Shown in pieces: positions 15,689 through 21,950 of a DNA stretch of 21,950 nucleotides. Position numbers and translations under genes: made by a program. Every line of letters begins with the position of its first letter. Positions within the stretch are counted from its first letter, which is position 1. The DNA is taken from the NCBI GenBank assembly GCA_964404205.1, contig CAYOJD010000047.1:1-21950 (forward strand), written 5' to 3'. Source of the stretch: CAZWBR01 sp964404205. Its GTDB lineage: Bacteria; Bacteroidota; Bacteroidia; Bacteroidales; Prolixibacteraceae. The notes under the pieces were generated by a model that had not been told where the DNA came from, searched no databases, and saw only the letters and a program-made list of their open reading frames with translations.

Positions 15689-16462
15689 TTATTCTTCAAT
15701 CGGATTGGCAATATCCTTGTCTACCAGGATTCGGCCACAATATTCGCAAACGATAATTTTCTTGCGCGAAGCAATATCGAGTTGACGCTGTGGTGGGATT
15801 TTATTGAAGCAACCGCCGCAGGCATCGCGCTGAACGGTAACGACCGAGAGTCCGTTGCGGGCATTTTTGCGGATACGGTTGAAGGCTGTAACCAGACGTT
15901 CTTCGATTAACGTTTCGATTTTAGCTGCTTTCGACTTTAGTTTTTCTTCTTCGACAGCTGTTTCGGCAGTTATCTCTTCCAGTTCACGCTTTTTACGGAT
16001 TAAATCTTCTTCACGTTCTTTCAGCAGCAGGGCAGAGGCTTCAACCTGCTCGGTCTTGTTTTTGACATCGAAGGTGAATTCTTTGATGCGTTTTTCAGCC
16101 AATTCAATTTCGAGGCTCTGAAATTCAACTTCTTTCGAAATGGCATCGAACTCACGGTTATTGCGCACGTTGTCCTGCTGCTCTTTATAGCGGTCGATTT
16201 TGCTTTTCGAATCTTTGATTTCTACCTTTTTGTTGTTGATGGCCGTATTCAGGCTTTTAATTTCGTCGTTGTAGTTGGTGATACGGGTTTTTAGCCCTAC
16301 AATTTCGTCTTCGAGGTCTTGTACTTCAAGCGGAAGTTCGCCACGAAGGGTATTAATTTTATCGATCTCTGAAACAACAGTTTGGAGCTCGTAAAGCATT
16401 TTGAGCTTTTCCTGAACCGGCACCTCTCTGTTTTCGGTTGATTTGTTATTTTCTATCGACAT
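15689..16462 (-). CDS. Coiled-coil C4-type zinc-ribbon protein (CdsZ/FlgZ-like)
   Basis: A 257-aa cytoplasmic protein with a long coiled coil (about 25-195) rich in Glu, Lys and heptad-spaced Leu/Ile, followed by a C4 zinc ribbon: C215 and C218 (DACGGCF) and C239 and C242 (CEYCGR). This matches the zf-RING_7/DUF164 family, whose members HP0958/FlgZ and CdsZ act with RpoN, flagellar or secretion proteins in other phyla. In Bacteroidota the role is unknown. It starts 27 bp after the stop of the Nif3-like gene and is the last gene before a strong terminator. The Nif3/zinc-ribbon adjacency is a recurring one, so a shared function is likely but unproven. Confidence 0.93.
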   Translation of the reverse strand: MSIENNKSTENREVPVQEKLKMLYELQTVVSEIDKINTLRGELPLEVQDLEDEIVGLKTRITNYNDEIKSLNTAINNKKVEIKDSKSKIDRYKEQQDNVRNNREFDAISKEVEFQSLEIELAEKRIKEFTFDVKNKTEQVEASALLLKEREEDLIRKKRELEEITAETAVEEEKLKSKAAKIETLIEERLVTAFNRIRKNARNGLSVVTVQRDACGGCFNKIPPQRQLDIASRKKIIVCEYCGRILVDKDIANPIEE

Positions 16463-16489
16463 ATCCTGAATATTGTAATTAATTTATTC

Positions 16490-17587
16490 TCAGCAAAAAT
16501 AGAATATCGGATTGGTTTTTACATCCGATAAACGGAGTGCAAATGTAGGGAATTTTTTGATAACTATTTCGTAAAAAAGCTCTTTAGTAAATTGTTCGCT
16601 TTCAAAATGTCCGATATCGGCAATCAAAATCTTTCCTTCAGCATCGAAATAGTTGTGGTATTTAAAGTCGCCGGTAATGAAAATATCGGCTCCGGCCCCG
16701 ATGGCATCTGCCAGCAGAAAGCTGCCCGAACCTCCGCATACGGCTACTTTTTGAATTTTTTTCCCCAACAGATTGGTGTATTTAATTACCTGACAGTTGA
16801 ATAGTTTTTTTATCACGGCCAGAAATTCTTTTTCGTCAGCCGGTTGCGCAAGTTCTCCCACCATACCAATACCAACGTGGGGCATCTCGTTGGCCAGCGG
16901 ATAAATGTCGTAGGCTACCTCTTCGTAGGGATGGGCATTTTGCAATGCTTTCACCACTTTGTTTTTCAGGTGGCGTGGCAGAATGGTTTCAATACGGGTT
17001 TCTTTTTCGTGGTGTTCTTGCCCAATATTTCCAACAAAAGGATGGGTTCCATCGTTAGCCCTGAAGGTACCTGTGCCATTGCCGTTGTAGCTGCACCGAT
17101 CGTAATGGCCAATATGGCCGGCACCGGCATCGAACATAGCCCTTCGAACTTGCTCAGCCGATTCGGTTGGTACAAAGGTAACCAGTTTGAAGAGCTGTTC
17201 TTTTGCCGGCGAAAGGATACCACAATTGGTAAGCTTTAGCTTTTCTGCGATCTTGGAATTAACACCACCGGTGACACTGTCGAGATTGGTGTGGGCGGCA
17301 TAAATGGCAATATCGTTTTTGATGGCTTTTATCAGGCATCGTTCCACTTCATTGTAGCCGTTAAGCCTTTTCATCCCTTTGAAAATAATCGGATGGTGGG
17401 CAATAATCAACCCGCAGCCATGTTCGATAGCCTCGTCGATAACGGCCTCGGTAACATCAATCGTCAGCAATGCCTTGTTGATCTGCTGCAACGGGTGCCC
17501 GACCAACAGCCCTGAATTGTCGTACGATTCCTGATAGGCCAGCGGGGCAAACGATTCGAGATGAGTGATGATTTCCTGAATAACCAT
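16490..17587 (-). CDS. Nif3-like dinuclear metal-centre protein (DUF34)
   Basis: A 365-aa protein of the NIF3/DUF34 family, sometimes labelled GTP cyclohydrolase I type 2 homolog. Probable metal ligands are H64 and H65 (IIAHHPIIF), D103 (AAHTNLDSVTGG), and H327 with E331 (DIGHFESEQ). The long form seen here has an inserted CutA/PII-like domain at about 130-235 between the two halves of the NIF3 fold. Family members form toroidal hexamers with two metals per subunit; the biochemical function is not settled. The gene lies between the MerR gene (34 bp upstream) and the zinc-ribbon gene (27 bp downstream), all on the minus strand. Confidence 0.94.
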   Translation of the reverse strand: MVIQEIITHLESFAPLAYQESYDNSGLLVGHPLQQINKALLTIDVTEAVIDEAIEHGCGLIIAHHPIIFKGMKRLNGYNEVERCLIKAIKNDIAIYAAHTNLDSVTGGVNSKIAEKLKLTNCGILSPAKEQLFKLVTFVPTESAEQVRRAMFDAGAGHIGHYDRCSYNGNGTGTFRANDGTHPFVGNIGQEHHEKETRIETILPRHLKNKVVKALQNAHPYEEVAYDIYPLANEMPHVGIGMVGELAQPADEKEFLAVIKKLFNCQVIKYTNLLGKKIQKVAVCGGSGSFLLADAIGAGADIFITGDFKYHNYFDAEGKILIADIGHFESEQFTKELFYEIVIKKFPTFALRLSDVKTNPIFYFC

Positions 17588-17621
17588 CGGATTGGGGTGT
17601 TAAAACAAAGTTTATAGATGG

Positions 17622-17957
17622 TTAAAGCTGATCCTTGATTTCGAGCAGGTAAGATTTTATCTCCTGCAACTTACTTACAATTAAAAAATTGCTTTCTGTC
17701 TCTTCCTTGTTGTCTTTTATCTTCGCTTTGGCTCCCTGTAGTGTCATCCCGCGTTCTTTAACCAAATGATAAATCAATGCCAGATGGTCAATATCTTCCT
17801 GGGTGTAAAAGCGGTTACCTTTCTTGTTCTTGAAAGGTTTAATGGTGTCGAACTCTTTTTCCCAGAAACGCAAGGTCGATGGGGCAAGGTTAAACTTTGC
17901 GGCCACCTCACTAATGGGGTAGTACAATCTTTCGGACTTAGGTTCTTTGTATACCAC
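17622..17957 (-). CDS. MerR family transcriptional regulator
   Basis: A 111-aa DNA-binding protein. The N-terminal winged helix of MerR type runs from about 12 to 75: YYPISEVAAKFNLAPSTLRFWEKEF is the helix-turn-helix, and NRFYTQEDIDHLALIYHLVKERGM is the wing and following helix. The C-terminal part (about 80-111) forms a short coiled coil and carries no Cys or His cluster, so it is not a metal sensor of the classic type. Short MerR proteins like this are common next to M23 peptidases in Bacteroidota. Targets are unknown; the neighbouring genes are candidates. It lies 98 bp after the M23 gene, with a terminator-like hairpin between. Confidence 0.92.
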   Translation of the reverse strand: MVYKEPKSERLYYPISEVAAKFNLAPSTLRFWEKEFDTIKPFKNKKGNRFYTQEDIDHLALIYHLVKERGMTLQGAKAKIKDNKEETESNFLIVSKLQEIKSYLLEIKDQL

Positions 17958-18007
17958 GGCAAGTAAAGTTTATTGTTCAATCGTTATAGTATGCGAAAAA
18001 ATCAACG

Positions 18008-18032
18008 AAAGCAATCTGATTTAGATTGCCTT
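18008..18032 (-). terminator. Weak terminator-like hairpin after the M23 gene
   Basis: On the minus strand a 10-bp stem (one wobble; core GCAATCT/AGATTGC) with a 5-nt loop is followed by a T-rich stretch. It could cause partial termination between the M23 and MerR genes. Confidence 0.45.
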
Positions 18033-18055
18033 ATAGCTGAGTTCGATAAATAGTT

Positions 18056-19024
18056 TTAGTCGAAACTCTGTCCCATATTCGATGATATTTCGATCATCTT
18101 TTCGTATTCGTCTGGTGTCAAATCCTGGAAGTAATAGTTCTGCGGATTGACTTTCTGCCCATTTTTGATTACCTCGTAATGGAGGTGCGGGGCTGTCGAT
18201 GCTCCGGTATTGCCAACAAAACCAATAATGTCGCCACGGTTAACCTTCTGCCCTAATTTTACATTCGAACGGTGAAGGTGCCCGTACAGGGTCTCGTAAC
18301 CAAATCCATGGTCAATAACGACGATATTGCCATATCCCGATTCCCTTCCAACCTCTTTAACGATGCCATTTCCGGTCGAAAATACGTCGGAGCCGGTAGG
18401 TGCAGTAAAGTCCATCCCGTAGTGGAAACGCGGAATGCGGTAAATGGGGTGGATTCGCATACCCCAACCCGAAGCTGTCTGTTTTAAATCTTTATTGGAT
18501 ATTGGCATGATAGATGGCATATTGGCCAGCATCTTTTCGCGGTTCATGGCCATTTTTACCACGTCGTCGAGCGATTTCGATTGTATATAAGTCTGCTTGG
18601 AGATAATATCCAACTTCTTGGCTGTATTGATAATTAACTCCGAGTTGTCCATGCTCTCTAAGTTCGAATAGCGGTTGGTACCGCCAAAGCCGGCTTTACG
18701 AACCGTTGGCGGAATCGGCTCTGCTTCAAATATCGCTCGATAAATATTGTCGTCGCGGTATTGAATATCTTCCAGTACCCCTGAAATTTTCTCGAGGTCC
18801 TTGTTCATCAGGTTATATTGCGACAGCAACTGCTGGTTTTGCCTTTTCAGCCTTTTCGTTTCAGGAGAATCAAAAAATTGCAGGAAGATGACAAAGAAAA
18901 TTAACCCTGAAGCCACGCCAGTCGAAAGATAACCAAGTATTTTGCTGATTAACGAACGGAGATTCCGTTCTATCTTGTCGAAACTAAGGGTTTCCGGATT
19001 AAATCTATATTTGGTTTTCCCCAT
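18056..19024 (-). CDS. M23 family metallopeptidase, membrane-anchored
   Basis: A 322-aa cell-wall endopeptidase of the LytM/M23 family. A short cytoplasmic N-terminus (MGKTKYRFNPETLSFDKIER) leads to one membrane helix at about 35-52. A periplasmic coiled coil follows at about 55-90, and the M23 domain occupies about 180-300. The zinc site is complete: H201 and D205 (HYGMD), and H280 with H282 (HLHYE). Enzymes with this set cut peptidoglycan stem-peptide cross-links; the anchored form fits growth or division remodelling. I chose the ATG at 19024, where the family begins. The longer frame from 19057 would put its start codon inside the -7 box at 19055-19062. The gene diverges from alaS and heads a run with MerR, Nif3-like and zinc-ribbon genes. 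Confidence 0.93.
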   Translation of the reverse strand: MGKTKYRFNPETLSFDKIERNLRSLISKILGYLSTGVASGLIFFVIFLQFFDSPETKRLKRQNQQLLSQYNLMNKDLEKISGVLEDIQYRDDNIYRAIFEAEPIPPTVRKAGFGGTNRYSNLESMDNSELIINTAKKLDIISKQTYIQSKSLDDVVKMAMNREKMLANMPSIMPISNKDLKQTASGWGMRIHPIYRIPRFHYGMDFTAPTGSDVFSTGNGIVKEVGRESGYGNIVVIDHGFGYETLYGHLHRSNVKLGQKVNRGDIIGFVGNTGASTAPHLHYEVIKNGQKVNPQNYYFQDLTPDEYEKMIEISSNMGQSFD

Positions 19025-19049
19025 ATATGCGGTATATTTTTGAGACTTG

Positions 19050-19081
19050 TTGGTCAAAATTAGCGAAATAATCTAATTTTG
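19050..19081 (+). promoter_or_regulatory. Promoter of alaS
   Basis: TTG at 19050-19052 and TAATTTTG at 19074-19081, 21 bp apart, fit the Bacteroidota -33/-7 pattern. The box interleaves with the divergent M23 promoter. The predicted leader to the ATG at 19193 is about 105 nt. Confidence 0.6.
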
Positions 19082-19084
19082 CAA
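19055..19084 (-). promoter_or_regulatory. Promoter of the M23 gene
   Basis: On the minus strand TTG (plus 19082-19084) and TAATTTTG (19055-19062) are 19 bp apart, matching the Bacteroidota -33/-7 consensus. The predicted leader is about 25 nt to the ATG at 19024. Confidence 0.65.
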
Positions 19085-19192
19085 CGGTTTAAACATTTAC
19101 ACTTTGCGGCGACAAAAATAAACGTTTTTCGTTGCCTAAAGATTGATAAATATCGTTACCTCAATAATTTTAAGGTTTTTAACAAATTTTGT

Positions 19193-21811
19193 ATGAATTC
19201 AAAACAGATACGTCAGACCTTTCTCGACTTTTTTGCATCGAAGCAGCATCAGATTGTGCCGTCGGCCCCGATGGTGGTAAAAAACGACCCGACACTGATG
19301 TTTACCAATGCGGGAATGAACCAGTTTAAGGATATTTTTCTGGGCAACTCGCCTGTGAAATTCCCCCGTATTGCCGATACCCAGAAATGTTTGCGCGTAT
19401 CGGGCAAGCACAACGACCTCGAAGAGGTGGGCCACGATACCTACCACCACACCATGTTCGAGATGTTGGGCAACTGGTCGTTTGGCGACTATTTCAAAAA
19501 AGAGGCCATCGACTGGGCATGGGAACTGCTGGTCGATACCATGAAAATACCTACCGACCGTTTGTACGCTACTGTTTTTGAGGGCGATGAAAAAGATGGC
19601 GTTCCGCAGGACTCCGAAGCCCTAGAATTCTGGAAAAAATATCTCCCGGAGGATCGTATCCTCTTCGGCAATAAAAAAGATAACTTCTGGGAGATGGGCG
19701 ATACCGGCCCTTGTGGCCCCTGCTCCGAAATTCATGTCGATATTCGGAACGACGATGAACGTGCGAAAATATCTGGCAGAGAGATGGTGAACCAAAGCCA
19801 CCCGCAGGTAATCGAAATCTGGAACCTCGTTTTCATCCAGTTTAACCGAAAAGCCAACGGACAACTGGAGGAATTACCGGCCAAACATGTCGATACCGGC
19901 ATGGGTTTCGAACGTTTGTGCATGGTGTTGCAAGGCAAACAGTCGAACTACGACACCGATGTTTTCCAGCCCATCATTACCGAAATCGGTTATCTGGCCG
20001 GAAAGAAGTATGGCGACGATGAGAAGAGCGATATTGCCATGCGCGTCATTGCCGACCATCTTCGCGCCATCTCGTTTGCCATCACCGACGGACAGTTGCC
20101 ATCGAACAATAAAGGCGGATACGTGATTCGTCGTATCCTTCGCCGCGCCGTTCGCTACGGTTATACCTTCCTCGGTTTCCGCAAACCGTTTATCCATCAG
20201 TTGGTAAAAGTGCTGGCAGCCCACATGGGCGAAGCCTTCCCCGAACTGAACAAACAACAGGAGTTGGTGGTAAAAGTGATCCGCGAAGAGGAAGATTCAT
20301 TCCTCCGCACCCTCGAAACCGGTATCCGGATGCTCGATACCATTATCGACGACAGCCGCAAAAAGGGAGTGAAAGAGGTGAGTGGTCAAGTGGCGTTCGA
20401 ACTGTACGACACCTTCGGCTTCCCGCTCGATTTGACTGAGTTGATTCTACGTGAAAACGAAATGGTGGTAAACCTCCCTGAATTTGAACAAGCCATGGAG
20501 ACCCAGAAAAGCCGTTCGCGCAGTGCGACACAGCTCGAAATGGGCGACTGGATGGAGCTGCATCAGGCCGACGATGAAGGCTTTATTGGATATGACCACC
20601 TCACGGCTAAAGTAAAAATTAACCGTTACCGCAAGGTAAAAGATAAAAAGGGCGAATATTATCAGTTAGTCTTCAACTTTACCCCTTTCTATGCCGAATC
20701 GGGTGGTCAGGTAGGCGACAGTGGCTATATCGAAGCCAACGGCGAAAAGATAGAGATTATCGATACCGTGAAGGAGAACAACCTGACGGTGCATCTGTCC
20801 AAAAAATTGCCGACAGACCCGTCGGCCACCTTCGAAGCAGTGGTCAATGGCAGCAACCGAAAGCTTACCGCCAACAACCACTCGGCTACCCACTTGCTCG
20901 ACCATGCCTTGCGCGAAATCCTTGGCACCCACGTCGAACAGAAAGGTTCGCTGGTAACGCCCGAATACCTTCGTTTCGACTTTGCCCATTTCCAAAAGGT
21001 AACCGATGAAGAACTGGAGCAGATTCAGCACCGGGTGAACCAATTGATTCGTATGGACCTGAAACGTGACGAACGGCGCGACGTGCCGATGAGCGAAGCC
21101 GAGGAGATGGGGGCCATTGCCCTCTTCGGTGAGAAGTATGGCGATCTGGTTCGTGTAATCAAATTTGGCGATTCGGTAGAGCTTTGTGGTGGAACCCATG
21201 TAGCCCGTACCGGCGAAATAGGTCAGCTTATCATTACCTCCGAAGGCTCTATCTCGGCGGGGGTGCGCCGTATCGAGGCTATCACTGCCGATAAAGCCGA
21301 AGCCTACGTAAACCACCACCTGAAGACATTGAAGGAGATTGGCGCGATGTTCAACAACCCGGCCAACCTGAAAGCATCAGTCGAAGAGTTGTTTGCAAAA
21401 TTGAACAGCCTGGGCAAACAGATTGAAGTTTACGAGAAAGATGCTGCCGGAAACATCAAGAAAGAGTTGATTGGCAAAGTTACTGCTGTAAATGGCATTA
21501 ACTTTCTGGCCGAAAAGGTGGCCACCGACAATGCTGCCATCCTGAAAGATATTGCTTTCCAGTTGAAGGGCGAGGTCGATAACCTCTTTCTGGTACTGGC
21601 TGCCGAAATCGATGGCAAAGCCAATATCCATGTGATGATAGCCGACAATCTGGTAGCAGCCAAAGGCCTCCATGCCGGGAACATTGTTCGCGAACTGGCC
21701 AAACTGGTTAACGGTGGCGGTGGCGGGCAGCCTTTCTATGCTACTGCAGGCGGTAAAAACCCTGCCGGTATCGACCAGTTGCTGGCCAAAGCCAAAACTT
21801 GGGTCGGATAA
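19193..21811 (+). CDS. alaS: Alanine--tRNA ligase
   Basis: An 872-aa class II aminoacyl-tRNA synthetase that charges tRNA-Ala and edits mischarged Ser and Gly. The catalytic core is at the N-terminus, with GHDTYHHTMFEMLGNWSFGDYF (motif 2 region, just after residue 80) and a GFERL-containing motif 3 region (about 240). The editing domain has the full zinc set: H563 and H567 (HSATH), and C665 with H669 (CGGTH). The C-terminal DHHA1-type domain ends in NGGGGGQPFYATAGG. The length matches the family. I chose the ATG at 19193, which begins MNSKQIRQTFLDFFASKQH; a longer frame from a TTG at 19079 would start at the -7 box and add 38 residues unlike the family. Codon use looks more C-ending than in the neighbours, as expected for a highly expressed gene. 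Confidence 0.98.
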   Translation: MNSKQIRQTFLDFFASKQHQIVPSAPMVVKNDPTLMFTNAGMNQFKDIFLGNSPVKFPRIADTQKCLRVSGKHNDLEEVGHDTYHHTMFEMLGNWSFGDYFKKEAIDWAWELLVDTMKIPTDRLYATVFEGDEKDGVPQDSEALEFWKKYLPEDRILFGNKKDNFWEMGDTGPCGPCSEIHVDIRNDDERAKISGREMVNQSHPQVIEIWNLVFIQFNRKANGQLEELPAKHVDTGMGFERLCMVLQGKQSNYDTDVFQPIITEIGYLAGKKYGDDEKSDIAMRVIADHLRAISFAITDGQLPSNNKGGYVIRRILRRAVRYGYTFLGFRKPFIHQLVKVLAAHMGEAFPELNKQQELVVKVIREEEDSFLRTLETGIRMLDTIIDDSRKKGVKEVSGQVAFELYDTFGFPLDLTELILRENEMVVNLPEFEQAMETQKSRSRSATQLEMGDWMELHQADDEGFIGYDHLTAKVKINRYRKVKDKKGEYYQLVFNFTPFYAESGGQVGDSGYIEANGEKIEIIDTVKENNLTVHLSKKLPTDPSATFEAVVNGSNRKLTANNHSATHLLDHALREILGTHVEQKGSLVTPEYLRFDFAHFQKVTDEELEQIQHRVNQLIRMDLKRDERRDVPMSEAEEMGAIALFGEKYGDLVRVIKFGDSVELCGGTHVARTGEIGQLIITSEGSISAGVRRIEAITADKAEAYVNHHLKTLKEIGAMFNNPANLKASVEELFAKLNSLGKQIEVYEKDAAGNIKKELIGKVTAVNGINFLAEKVATDNAAILKDIAFQLKGEVDNLFLVLAAEIDGKANIHVMIADNLVAAKGLHAGNIVRELAKLVNGGGGGQPFYATAGGKNPAGIDQLLAKAKTWVG

Positions 21812-21832
21812 AACCCATCTGCAATAGAAATC

Positions 21833-21865
21833 AAAAACCCTTCACCATCCGGTGAGGGTTTTTTT
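21833..21865 (+). terminator. Intrinsic terminator after alaS
   Basis: Arms 21833-21846 and 21851-21865 pair as AAAAACCC(T)TCACC with GGTGAGGGTTTTT (one bulged T, 4-nt loop), followed by a T-run. It lies 22 bp after the stop codon. The last 85 bp of the window hold no gene that I can see. Confidence 0.9.
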
Positions 21866-21950
21866 GTTGTGCTTATCACTATCATTGGTGAAATTCACAC
21901 ACTTTTGTCGGGATAAATAATGTTGACTGTTCAAGCTAAATAACGTAAAA

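Noticed and set aside
19079..19192. N-terminal extension of alaS starting at a TTG
   Set aside because: The extension overlaps the -7 box and is unlike the family; the ATG at 19193 gives the normal 872-aa protein.

Overview
The window looks like chromosomal DNA of a Bacteroidota bacterium, probably of the Bacteroidales/Marinilabiliales type. Start codons lack clear Shine-Dalgarno sequences. Several intergenic regions carry the Bacteroidota -7 box TAnnTTTG. The fused ResB-CcsA protein, the Nif3/zinc-ribbon pair and the divergent M23 peptidase/alaS arrangement also fit that phylum. No mobile element, phage gene, CRISPR array or rRNA is visible. Most genes are core or housekeeping genes.

Layout. 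(a) 2-1893, plus strand: a tight three-gene redox cluster made of the 3' part of an iron-sulfur-type flavoprotein, an aldo/keto reductase and a flavodoxin. (b) 1894-3385: a 279-bp gap with an 11-bp tandem repeat, a DUF1801 protein, and an unrecognised 189-aa protein that may be a permuted papain-like enzyme. This region closes with a strong bidirectional terminator. (c) 3421-3765, minus strand: a PhnA/YjdM zinc-ribbon protein. (d) About 550 bp without a convincing gene, then a KamA-family radical SAM protein (4321-5652) whose substrate-pocket residues differ from lysine 2,3-aminomutase. (e) Two identical tRNA-Phe(GAA) genes on the minus strand, with a good promoter and a terminator after each. 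(f) 6027-8852, minus strand: an NmrA-like NAD(P)-binding protein and a long-chain acyl-CoA synthetase. The latter lies just downstream of the 1009-aa ResB-CcsA cytochrome c maturation protein (8876-11905). (g) 12136-14627, minus strand: a TPR lipoprotein and a deoxynucleoside kinase. (h) A small four-helix membrane protein (plus) abuts a VOC-family protein (minus) with no base between their stop codons. (i) 15689-19024, minus strand: a run of M23 endopeptidase, MerR regulator, Nif3-like protein and coiled-coil zinc-ribbon protein, ending at a strong terminator. (j) 19193-21811, plus strand: alaS, divergent from the M23 gene, followed by a terminator.

Functional reading. Cytochrome c maturation points to a respiratory chain with c-type cytochromes. 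The first cluster suggests small-molecule or quinone redox chemistry. The M23-to-zinc-ribbon run joins cell-wall remodelling with widely conserved but poorly understood metal-binding proteins. I see no clearly new multi-gene system. The most unusual items are the KamA variant (4321-5652), the unassigned possible cysteine-enzyme gene (2708-3277), and the interleaved back-to-back promoters between the M23 gene and alaS.
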